A stretch of 64,000 nucleotides of DNA, taken from contig CP154957.1 of the NCBI GenBank assembly GCA_039621445.1, forward strand, positions 22,838,761 through 22,902,760, read 5' to 3'. Source of the stretch: Euglena gracilis (Eukaryota > Euglenida > Euglenophyceae > Euglenales). The translations under genes were made by a program, and so were the position numbers. Positions 29,432 through 37,837 of this stretch are shown piece by piece; within the stretch, counting starts at the first letter, position 1, and every line of letters begins with the position of its first letter. Below the pieces are notes generated by a model. The model did no database searches. It had not been told where the DNA came from and was given only the letters and a program-made list of their open reading frames with translations.

Positions 29432-29491
29432 CCTCTTTACGGATCCAGATTTATCGTAATCCAGCAGTGTTTTTTTTTGCTTGGGGTAGGT

Positions 29492-30736
29492 TCAAATTTG
29501 CTCTGATTTTTGGGTGGGTGGACAATTTTGGTGGGCTGACCCAGGGGGGTTGAATGCCATCCATGATGAGTTGACATGTTGTTGGGGGGCATTTTTTGTC
29601 CACCATTTCGGGCTTTTTTGCGACCATTGATGGAGAGGGATGTCTCCCCTTTTTTCCTCCGTGGAATTTATTTTCTGGATAAGATGATTTTGGGGGGGCT
29701 GGGCTGGGGGTGTTGCACATTGCACCCCTAGGTCCCCTAGGGCTTCGGCCCCTGGAAAAGGAATTTTTTTCTGGGGGATGTACGTGCACTCTCTCCATCT
29801 CTGCTCACCTCTCTGGAGGATCTTGTTGTTGGAAGACATACCATAGGGCTTAATACCCCTGTTTGGCCTATCTGGTCTTCTCCATGTTGATGTGGTTGGT
29901 TGACATACCATAGGGGGGCCTCTGTGGGTCCCTCCCTTGATGGAATGATCGGGGATTGAGAAACAATTGTTGGAGGGGTTCCTGCCTCTCCCTACAAAAG
30001 AACAACTGTGGGTCCCTTTTCCACCTGAGGCTGGGTCATTGAAAGGGCCACTGTGGGTCCCTTTCCCCCCCTTTTTTTGGCAGAGGGCTTCTGTGGGTCC
30101 CTCGGGGGATTTCTCCAGCAGCTTTCTTAGCTTCTTGGTGGCCACTGTGGTCCACCCTGCTGGTTGGGGATGATGTCCCTTAGCTTCTTGGTGGCCACTG
30201 TGGGTCCACCCTGCTGGCCTCCAAGGCCTCCATCTATAAGTCGTTTTCCATAATCCATCCGTTGGTCTTTCAGGCCTTGAGTTCTTCTTGGCCTCCAACC
30301 CCACTGGAAATCGGGGGGGGGCTGCTGTGGCCCTCCCTTCTCCCCTGAGAGAGGCTGTTGCGTAAGATGAATTGGGGGGGTTTGACAGACCTTTTCTGCC
30401 CCTTCCTGAGGGGATTTGCTTGCAAAGCTGGCCCCCATGGCCCCTGTAATGGTGTCCTTGGCCTGGATTCCATCTCCCCTGCCTTTGGCCAATTTGTGCA
30501 CAGGCGTCTGGGCGCCTTTGGGGGTAACGCCCCTGATACGTGGGCTTTGTATGTCCAATGCGACATTTTGAGCTTCTATGGCCCATTCTTTGCCCACCAA
30601 GGGCTGGGGCTGGCTTCTGTTTTCTGGGTCTTCTGGCCACAGTGGTCCAAGGACCGTGGTCGTCACTGGGGGTAGTTTTGGCTGGGAATTTTCTGGGGTG
30701 GGGGGCTGGGTTGGAAGAACGGCCACGGTTTGCCAC
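29492..30736 (-). CDS. gag-like ORF1 of DIRS copy B
   Basis: 414 residues with GPWTTVARRPRKQKPAP and LGGQRMGH, the counterpart of ORF1 in copy A. The ORF runs on through the GGCCACTGTGGGTCC repeat zone, where the product is low complexity. Confidence 0.55.
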   Translation of the reverse strand: MANRGRSSNPAPHPRKFPAKTTPSDDHGPWTTVARRPRKQKPAPALGGQRMGHRSSKCRIGHTKPTYQGRYPQRRPDACAQIGQRQGRWNPGQGHHYRGHGGQLCKQIPSGRGRKGLSNPPNSSYATASLRGEGRATAAPPRFPVGLEAKKNSRPERPTDGLWKTTYRWRPWRPAGWTHSGHQEAKGHHPQPAGWTTVATKKLRKLLEKSPEGPTEALCQKKGGKGTHSGPFNDPASGGKGTHSCSFVGRGRNPSNNCFSIPDHSIKGGTHRGPPMVCQPTTSTWRRPDRPNRGIKPYGMSSNNKILQRGEQRWRECTYIPQKKIPFPGAEALGDLGVQCATPPAQPPQNHLIQKINSTEEKRGDIPLHQWSQKSPKWWTKNAPQQHVNSSWMAFNPPGSAHQNCPPTQKSEQI

Positions 30737-30843
30737 GTGTCGATTGCGTCTCTAAGTTCTCCAGCTGCTGCGGCCACTGCTCCAGGACGTCCGCGGCCAT
30801 GTAATTCCAATTCCTTTTCCACTGCATTGTTAATTGAAGTCAT

Positions 30844-31116
30844 AATTGAAATTTGATAATTGACTTTTCAGTTGATATTCGTCTCGTTCGTGTCTTTCTG
30901 GATATTGAATTGATACTGACTTCTTTTCTTGGTTCGTCTTCGTTCGTTGACTCTTTCCTTTCTTCTGGGTGTCGAAGGGCAATTTAAGAATCAGCCAACT
31001 CCGGCGAAAAAAGGCACTAAGCGGGACCTCCTAACCCAGCGCACCAAACAATCACAACAAACCGCCGGCGAGCAAGGCATGGCCTCACAATGGCAAAGTG
31101 CGGAGCCCGAGGTGTC
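30844..31116. other. DIRS flank and terminal block
   Basis: AT-rich leader-like sequence upstream of copy B, then a block (about 30990-31116) that also occurs at 25418-25515 and in reverse at 26573-26655. It ends abruptly at ..gaggtgtc, where copy C begins. Confidence 0.55.
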
Positions 31117-31900
31117 TTTTACCATCCAAAAACCATAACAAATTATTTTTGTGCCCAACCATCTGGGCTGTCCTTTCCACATACTCTTTCAGTAAATGCC
31201 AGGGGCTTATGAGGGGACTGTGTGGCAAACTGAAAGCCTCCTCCCACCTTGGGTACTGCCATCCTTTCCTTTGCAACAAAATGAAAATTTTTTCTCCCAC
31301 GAACTGCTTTTTCGCTTGGTTCTGGCTAGTTCAACCCCCCTGTGGAGGCAACGGCCTCCAACAAATGATGAGTCTGTTTCTGAGCTCTTTCAAAGATAGT
31401 TCTGAGGGGGGGTTTGAATTTCTGACGATGTTTTCCAGAAAGTCAGTGGGGTCCCAAAAATGGGCATACTTGCAGACATTGGAATTCCATTTTCGTTTCA
31501 ATGGAGCCAAAAGAGGGTAAAACCTCAATGAACCAAACCCTGGGAGTAACAAAGCTGCGGCATATGCATTTCTGGCAGTGTTGATGCTGTGGACAGCAAG
31601 ATCAAGGACGGCCTCGGCCATCTTCTGGACTGTGCAGTCCTGCAGGGGCACCCCGTTGTGCAACAATTGTCCCACCAATGTTCTGAAGGCTGAGTCATAT
31701 GTTTTGACATTTCCAAGATTTTTATGTAAGTATCGATACTGGACATCGAAAATTCCTGGGATTGCAATATTTGCCTGACATAATCAAGCAGGTAAAATTC
31801 TACCTTGGGGGGGGGACATCTCCTCCCCCAAGCAGTCGGTGAACAGACCCCACTGGGGGGGCACCAGCAAAACTTTGCTGCCTGGCTGCCTGATTGACAT
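31117..31900 (-). pseudogene. C-terminal half of DIRS copy C (recombinase core)
   Basis: Reading down from 31900 the frame gives MSIRQPGSKVLLVPPQWG, then after frameshifts LLDYVRQILQSQEFSMSS, INTARNAYAAALLLPGFG and YAHFWDP. This aligns with the linker and recombinase core of copy A. It starts exactly at the LTR at 31901, continues the protein that breaks off at 62604, and is truncated at its other end before the catalytic boxes. Confidence 0.8.
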
Positions 31901-32533
31901 TGTGCGCGGTCCGAGGGTGCCCGCCCCAAGGAGGGGTCCCAAGGGGGCCCAAAGGGGCCACGAAGGGCCGCAAGGGGGCTCCAAGGCCCCCAAGGGCCTT
32001 TTGAGGCCCCACTGGCCCCCAAGGGGGCCCCACAGCCTATTTTGAGCAAGCCAAGGGAAGGTAAAGGAGGGGGCAGTTTGAGGGGGCCAACAGGCAACCC
32101 CCAAGGGGATGCGCAAGCCCTGCAGGGCTTTGCGCAAGCATGCGCACCCCCTTGGTGGGCGCTCAGATGGCGCAATTCATTAAGAATTGCGCAAAGAATT
32201 GTACATTTTCTGTTCACAGGGCTCTGTTCACATACTGCCATTTGTGTTCACCAATTGTTTGCTTGCAAGGGAATTCAAGGACATATCAAGGAAATACAAA
32301 TAACGAATTTCAAGTTCAAGTCTCATTGATCAAGAATTCAGGTTCATTTGTTGAGGCAAAAGTATGTCATTTTCAACGCCACCATCCTTGCCAACACCCA
32401 CCTCTACCCCACTTTTCCTCCAAGGGGAAAACCCCCACCAGGTGGGCCCGATGGGCTCAAATTTAAACGATCCTACGCGGGTTGCGCCGCCAGGGGTCCC
32501 TTCACAGGGACCTCAGGAGGGGCAACCCCTACA
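31901..32533 (+). repeat. 5' LTR of Ty3/gypsy element I
   Basis: 633 bp beginning TGTGCGCGG and ending CCCCTACA, followed at once by a PBS-like sequence. A near-identical copy on the minus strand is at 62605-63273. The flanking tetranucleotide acat (31897-31900) is the complement of atgt at 62601-62604, so the two LTRs appear to be the ends of one insertion. Confidence 0.85.
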
Positions 32534-33482
32534 TGGTCGCAGAGGAGGGTTTGAGCCCTCTGGGCTCACACTATGTGAGCCTGGGGAGCCACTCCCCAAT
32601 TATGAATCACAGGAGGAGGACGAGGACGAAGCAAGCCACAGCCATGACAGCCCCAGCCATTACGGCCAGGCCCAGCAGCTCCTGGCCATCGCCGGGCATG
32701 CCCAGCCGGACCCCCAGCAACCTGAACCATCTGGGTCCGGCATGGCATTGCCCAGCAGCCTGGGACTGCTCTCCGGCATGCCCAGCTTGGTCATGCCAGG
32801 GTTTTTGCATGACAAGACCAGGCAGGTCATGTGGCAATTTGCAATGCGAGGGAAGATCAAAGAAGAAGAGGAAGAACCAGCAGAAGAAGAAGAAGACGAA
32901 GAAGAATTTGCAAGCCATGCCCAGCCCCTTCTTTTGGAGGCGGGGCCCTGGCAGAACCCTGGGGATGCCGGGCCGGCACATGCGCCGGTGGGCCATGTCG
33001 GGTCTGGGCATTTCCCAGCCGGACCAGACCATTGCTCGCTGGTGCATGCCGGTCCCGGGCATGATGGGCCCCAAGGACATGCAGGCAGGTATGTGGCAAT
33101 TGGTGCATGCCTGGTTTACCAAAGGAATGATGGGACGAGGACCAGACAGCCCAGGGGGGGTTGGTGCCAGAACAGAGCCCGAAGGGGAGGCACCCCCCGC
33201 ACCCCCCCCAGAGGCTGTGGGAGGAGGCGGAGGCACAGGCCGCTGCCTCGGTGGTTCTGGGGCAGGAGATCCAGCGGTTGGACGGTTGGGTTGGCGACCT
33301 GCAAAGTCGGCTTGCTGAAGCGGGGGCCACCACAGCTGCTTCAGTTAGCCGCCTGGAGCAGTTGCCTGCAGTCAGCGGGCACGGAAAATTTCAAGGAGTG
33401 GGAGCATGGAAAGAACCCAGGCTGGGCAGCGTCCCAGCTGGCTGAAAATTTGGTGCCAGCAGGGGCAGGGGCTGGGGGATGA
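32364..33482 (+). CDS. LTR-spanning leader ORF of element I
   Basis: 372 codons. It begins inside the LTR, crosses the LTR end and PBS in frame, and continues as an acidic, Ser/Gln/Gly-rich product with a poly-Glu stretch (EEEEEPAEEEEDEEE). Element II has an equivalent LTR-crossing ORF, which suggests the arrangement is not chance. A heptad-like stretch nearby (33230-33400, another frame) hints at a frameshifted Gag N-terminus. No known domain. Confidence 0.45.
   Translation: MSFSTPPSLPTPTSTPLFLQGENPHQVGPMGSNLNDPTRVAPPGVPSQGPQEGQPLHGRRGGFEPSGLTLCEPGEPLPNYESQEEDEDEASHSHDSPSHYGQAQQLLAIAGHAQPDPQQPEPSGSGMALPSSLGLLSGMPSLVMPGFLHDKTRQVMWQFAMRGKIKEEEEEPAEEEEDEEEFASHAQPLLLEAGPWQNPGDAGPAHAPVGHVGSGHFPAGPDHCSLVHAGPGHDGPQGHAGRYVAIGACLVYQRNDGTRTRQPRGGWCQNRARRGGTPRTPPRGCGRRRRHRPLPRWFWGRRSSGWTVGLATCKVGLLKRGPPQLLQLAAWSSCLQSAGTENFKEWEHGKNPGWAASQLAENLVPAGAGAGG
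32534..32549 (+). promoter_or_regulatory. primer-binding site of element I
   Basis: tggtcgcagaggaggg lies directly after the LTR. From memory of eukaryotic initiator tRNA 3' ends (..CCTCTGCTACCA), this is close to an initiator-Met tRNA complement. Element II has the similar tggtaagcagagg. The tRNA assignment is inference. Confidence 0.65.
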
Positions 33483-33891
33483 CACAGAGCCCGAAGAGCA
33501 CCCCCGCACGGGGGGAGGCGGAGGAGGCAGCTGCCTCGAGGGCCCCAGCGGGCTGGTGGGGTTTAAGCGGGGGCTGGCGGCAAAACAGCTGGTGGCTCAG
33601 GTCCTGCCGTTTGCGCGGGGGCCAGGGGTGCAGCAAATGGAAAGCCAGGGCCAGGCCCAGGAAAAATAAAGACCAGAGGGAAGGGGGGGGGGAAAAAGAG
33701 CTGCCAGTCTGGGGGAGGGAAAACGGGGGAGGGAACAGCCCTCAGCGGGGCGGTGATGAGCGGGGGCTGCGGGCCATGGCTGAGCGGGAAAGGCTGAGGG
33801 GGGGAGTGCCAGGCAGCAGCTGGCAGCCCCGCGAGGGCTCATCAGGACCCCAGACTGGGACGGGTGAGAGGGGGGGGGGGAGAAAAAAAAG

Positions 33892-36468
33892 GTGAGGGAG
33901 GCCCAGGGGCGAGAAAGAGGGACAGGCTGGGCAGCTGCGATGGGAGCCGGGGAGGCCAGCGACAGTGACAGGCCCCCCATTGACAGGGGACAGGAGCTAA
34001 CAAGGCCAGGGAGGGGCAGGGCCAGCCTGCAGGAGCTGTGGGGGGGTCACCACCCACGGGCAGGTGATCCAGGCCCACAACGCCCTGCTCATGGAGGTGG
34101 ACTCAACAATAAGGGGGACACCAAAAGAAAACGCCGAAATAAAAAATCGGCTTTTCGTTCTGGAAAACAAAATCGAAAATGGAATTTTGCCACGGACCCA
34201 GCCAGGGCCGGGAGGGCCCCCCCCCACCCCCGGGGCTGGGCCCCCCAGCCGTGGGGCCCTGGGGGGGTGCCCCCCGCAGCCATGGCGGGGGCTGGCTGCC
34301 CCGGCTCTGGGGCCAGAACCCGACAACCCCGGGGGGCAGTGAAGCTGGGCCCGGGGGCCCCCGGGTGTGTGGGCACTGCCCAGCTGCCAGCTGTGGGCAG
34401 CGGAGAGAGCCCCTGGGGGGCCACAGGCCCTGCCTCCAGCGGGGTGGGGGGAGGACTGGCAGCTGTTTCTGGGGGCCAGAGGCATATTGCCCCCGCGGCA
34501 CCCGAGCCATTCACACTCTGGGCCCCCGGCCTGGGCTGTGTCTGTGAGCCCGTGATTGCCTGGGGCACTCTGGCTTCGGGGCCACGGGGGTCTTCGCTCT
34601 CCGGCCCCACTCCTCTGGGTCCCATGGCTGCGGGGGGCAGTACGGTCCAGGTCCCCGCTGCTGGAGGTACCCCAGCTGCCCAGACACCTGGCACATTCAG
34701 GTTCCAGGGGGTGGATTGGGAGGAAGCGGAACACCAGATTAAGGCTCACGGATTTTTTAATTTTTTGGCCAGGTTGGGAGCCCAGGAGCAGCAGCAACAG
34801 TCTCAGCAAAATTCACGAACAACGGGACAGTCCAGCACAGCGAAACCACAGGCAGCAGGCACAGCAGATCTACAGGGCCAGGGCAGGGATCAACCTGGGG
34901 TGAAATCAGCCGAGCACCAGTGGCCCCCCCAGCCCCGTGGGTTCCCCGCAGGAGGGGAGTTCATGGGGGCAATGGACCCTTTCGCCTGGGCCCCTGAGGC
35001 TGGGGCAGCATCGTGCAGCGCTGCCCCTCTGGCCTTTGGGTCCCAGGACACGGGAGCCTGGGTCCGGGGGGTCCAGGCAGCTCCGGTCCACGTGGCGCCA
35101 GCAGCCCCCAGCCCAGCAGCCAGCATGTTTTTGGGACCGCTGGCGACACTCCTCACCAAAGACCTTGTAAAACCAGAGCTGAAAGGTGATTTTCATGATT
35201 TTTCAGTAAAATTTCAGCTCTACATGCAGCAGGTTTCCATGGGACAGCCAGTGGGGGAGGAATTTAAAATGCTTGTTCTGACCGGCTGCCTGGACCACAG
35301 CAGCCGGCTGGAACTCCAGCGGCGACAGGAGATGGGGGAACGGGTCAGGTTCCAGGATTTCTGGAACTGGCTGGCCCAGAAATACGGCGGTGACATCCAG
35401 GCCTCGCTGCATGAGCAGCTCAGGGCCCTCAGACCGGTCAACACGGGAAAGTTAACCCTCCCAGCGTGGCGTGAATATGAAAGCCAGTTTAAATTAATTT
35501 TCTGCCGGATGGAAAACCCCTCTGAGGAGGAAGCACAGGCTCTGGTTCTGCAGCAGCTCCCAGATTCCATGCGTAGGGCAAAAATCAGGGAGCAGACCCG
35601 AAAAAATCAGGATGCGCCCACAGTGCGGCTGTGGCACATCCCTGGGTTGACGGCGGAAAAGGCAACACAGCTCGCCCAGGAGGCTGTGGGTGAGGGGGAG
35701 CCGGTGACAGTCAGGGCACACCGGGACTCCTTCCTCATCAAGCTCTACAGCCGGCGGGCGCTGGAGAGGCTGATGATGAGGAACGGGGCCACGCTGCAGG
35801 GGGGCAATACAGTGAAAATCACCCCCCACGAAACAAAGCTGGGATTGGAAGAAGTTTTTCGACACGCTGAAAATGAGCTGCGGTGCCAGGAACGGTCTGA
35901 CAGCTATGGCCGTTCTTGGGGTGGACGGGGGGTCCCAGCCCACCAGGAGGACCACTGGGCTGGGGGCCTCGACAATTTTTCAGTCTCTGAGGTAAAATCC
36001 CAGGAAGCCAGGCCAGCCCAGCCCCAGAAAACGGTTTCACAGCCAGCTGAGGGAGGAGCAAAGGCAGGACCCCCCAAAGGCCCTGAGGGGCCACAGGACA
36101 GGCAATCACGGCACCGGGGCGGGTCTCCTGGAAAGGGACGGGAGGGACGCAGGTCACCCAGCCCGGGGCAAAAGGGGAAGGGGTTCGGCAAGGGAGCTGG
36201 CAAGGGCGGCTCAGAGTTTCGCCCAGCCAGGTCCCCAACCCCTCACCCAGCCACCAACAGGGAACAAACCCCCCCGAGGAGCCCCCGGAGTGGCCCCTCG
36301 GTGGACCAGCCCTGCAGCCAGTGCGGGGCCACAGATCACTGGTCTCGGGAATGCCCTGGAAAAAAATGTTATGAGTGTGGGAAAACGGGACATCTGGCAC
36401 GATATTGCTGGTGGAGAAAGGGAAAGGGGAAGGGGGCGTCCACACCCCCACGGCGGGGGAGTGCCTGA
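33892..36468 (+). CDS. Gag of element I
   Basis: 858 residues. The N-terminal 400 are Gly/Pro/Ala-rich. A capsid-like helical region starts near residue 412 (FLGPLATLLTKDLVKPEL), followed by an RRM-like stretch (VRLWHIPGL ... SFLIKLYSRRALERLM) and a basic tail. Two CCHC knuckles are Cys808 (CSQCGATDHWSREC) and Cys826 (CYECGKTGHLARYC). It would form the particle and bind RNA. It ends at a TGA. The same frame reopens as a 110-codon stretch (36568-36900), so readthrough or a former longer ORF is possible. Confidence 0.85.
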   Translation: MREAQGRERGTGWAAAMGAGEASDSDRPPIDRGQELTRPGRGRASLQELWGGHHPRAGDPGPQRPAHGGGLNNKGDTKRKRRNKKSAFRSGKQNRKWNFATDPARAGRAPPHPRGWAPQPWGPGGVPPAAMAGAGCPGSGARTRQPRGAVKLGPGAPGCVGTAQLPAVGSGESPWGATGPASSGVGGGLAAVSGGQRHIAPAAPEPFTLWAPGLGCVCEPVIAWGTLASGPRGSSLSGPTPLGPMAAGGSTVQVPAAGGTPAAQTPGTFRFQGVDWEEAEHQIKAHGFFNFLARLGAQEQQQQSQQNSRTTGQSSTAKPQAAGTADLQGQGRDQPGVKSAEHQWPPQPRGFPAGGEFMGAMDPFAWAPEAGAASCSAAPLAFGSQDTGAWVRGVQAAPVHVAPAAPSPAASMFLGPLATLLTKDLVKPELKGDFHDFSVKFQLYMQQVSMGQPVGEEFKMLVLTGCLDHSSRLELQRRQEMGERVRFQDFWNWLAQKYGGDIQASLHEQLRALRPVNTGKLTLPAWREYESQFKLIFCRMENPSEEEAQALVLQQLPDSMRRAKIREQTRKNQDAPTVRLWHIPGLTAEKATQLAQEAVGEGEPVTVRAHRDSFLIKLYSRRALERLMMRNGATLQGGNTVKITPHETKLGLEEVFRHAENELRCQERSDSYGRSWGGRGVPAHQEDHWAGGLDNFSVSEVKSQEARPAQPQKTVSQPAEGGAKAGPPKGPEGPQDRQSRHRGGSPGKGREGRRSPSPGQKGKGFGKGAGKGGSEFRPARSPTPHPATNREQTPPRSPRSGPSVDQPCSQCGATDHWSRECPGKKCYECGKTGHLARYCWWRKGKGKGASTPPRRGSA

Positions 36469-36841
36469 AAAAGCGGGGGCCAGAAGGGAGGGGACGGGGA
36501 CCCAGGGTGCCCCCAGCACGGCCCTCGGAAGGGGGGTAAGGAACAGGCTCACGGAGAGGGTTGGGTTTTGGTCAAGGGAAGGTCCAAAGGCAGATCCGGA
36601 CCTGAACCTGCACGGTCCCCCCAGCCCCCCCTGACTGAGACACGAAAAGGGGCTGGGGGGGTGGGCCAGCAGGCCCTCTCATTCGACCCTGCCAACCCCT
36701 GGGCTGCGCTTTTTCCCAGCGAGGGCAGTCCAGGGGGGGGGCTCAGGTCAGAGTTCAGGTTCGGGACAAAGGGAGAAGGGACACAAGGCGGCTGGCCCTC
36801 CGCAGCAGGCCGCCCAGGGGTCTTCGGGTTCCAGCACACCC

Positions 36842-37837
36842 GGTCTACCGCAGATCACAACACCAGGAAGGGAGGGGAAAAACCCAAAACAAAAAAATGA
36901 AAAAGAGAAAAACAAAACGCTCTCACAGGCATCAATCAGGGAGGCAGCAAGGGAGGTCATCAACGTTCCCCAAACCAGTAAGGGCACGGATGAAACCGCC
37001 CCCAGCACGGAAAGGGATTCAGGGTTTTCGATTCGCCAGGTGAGGTGCGTCAGGACCGCACCTTCCACCTCAGCCCCCACACCACAGCCAGCCCCAGCAC
37101 CACTCCCAGCCCGTTCCTCAGGGTTTGGGAGGTCGCCCTCCCGGTGGATTTCCCAGGACTACCACGTCCGGGAGGAGTACGTCAGGGACGTACTCCGCCG
37201 CCTGGGAGTCTACCCGGAGGTCGACGCCTTTTCTGCCAAAGAAAACCGCAGGTTCGTCCGCTGGTGGGGGCCAGGGAGCAGGGAGGGAGAAGATGCCTTC
37301 AAGCAGGACTGGGGCAGGGAGGTTTTGTGGATCAACCCACCTTATAAAAAAATACAGGAGGTTCTCGAAAAAATCAGGAGGGATCAGGCCCATGCCATCC
37401 TGGTGATCCCCAGGTGGCCAGGCCGGCGTTGGTACAGGGAGGCCAGGGGCTTGGCAGTGCGCCAAGTCACGTTCCCTCAGGGAACACGATTTTTCGGCAG
37501 AGGGGAGGAGTTGTGCCGGGGGACCAAGTGGCCCATCACAGCCTTTTTGCTGTGCGGGCACCCATACCGGTGCACGCTGGAGGAGGTGACACGAAGGGAG
37601 AAAAAACCCAGGTTCGGGACACATTTTTCAGGCCACCCCCAGGGCCCGGGGGGGGCACAGGGGAGGTCAAGCCGGCACACCTGGGGCAGGTGGGGAGAAC
37701 GGACCAGCCGAGACGGATGCTGGACCTGTTCTGCGGGACAGGTTCAGTGGGGGACGTCTACCGCAGCCTGGGTTACCAGGTTACGTCGGTGGACGTGGAC
37801 CCCAGGTGGCGGCCAGACATTTGTGTTGACGTGTTAA
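36842..37837 (+). CDS. Dam-like methyltransferase domain of element I
   Basis: The frame is open from at least 36842. The domain at about 37160-37570 reads YHVREEYVRDVLRRLGVYP, VDAFSAKENRRFVRWW, LWINPPYKKIQEVLEKI (NPPY at 37334-37345) and LVIPRWPGRRWYREA. This is the layout of the DIRS methyltransferase domain, with an (N)PPY box as in adenine-N6 methyltransferases. Activity is unproven. It lies between Gag and the C5-methyltransferase, in a frame one base off each. Element II lacks it. Confidence 0.75.
   Translation, partial: GLPQITTPGREGKNPKQKNEKEKNKTLSQASIREAAREVINVPQTSKGTDETAPSTERDSGFSIRQVRCVRTAPSTSAPTPQPAPAPLPARSSGFGRSPSRWISQDYHVREEYVRDVLRRLGVYPEVDAFSAKENRRFVRWWGPGSREGEDAFKQDWGREVLWINPPYKKIQEVLEKIRRDQAHAILVIPRWPGRRWYREARGLAVRQVTFPQGTRFFGRGEELCRGTKWPITAFLLCGHPYRCTLEEVTRREKKPRFGTHFSGHPQGPGGAQGRSSRHTWGRWGERTSRDGCWTCSAGQVQWGTSTAAWVTRLRRWTWTPGGGQTFVLTC

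Larger units (their letters stand above)
26627..30843 (-). mobile_element. DIRS-like retrotransposon, copy B (decayed, inverted)
   Basis: The domain order is that of copy A but on the minus strand, so A and B lie tail to tail about 1 kb apart. Several frameshifts and stops break RT, RNase H, the methyltransferase domain and the recombinase. Protein similarity to A is high where frames are intact. The gag-like start at 30843 (MTSINNAVEKELELHGRG) lies upstream of the homologous part of A. Confidence 0.85.

Noticed and set aside
34003-36552. Long minus-strand Pro/Gly-rich ORFs opposite Gag of element I
   Set aside because: They mirror a GC-rich coding strand. Zinc knuckles and capsid-like sequence are on the plus strand.
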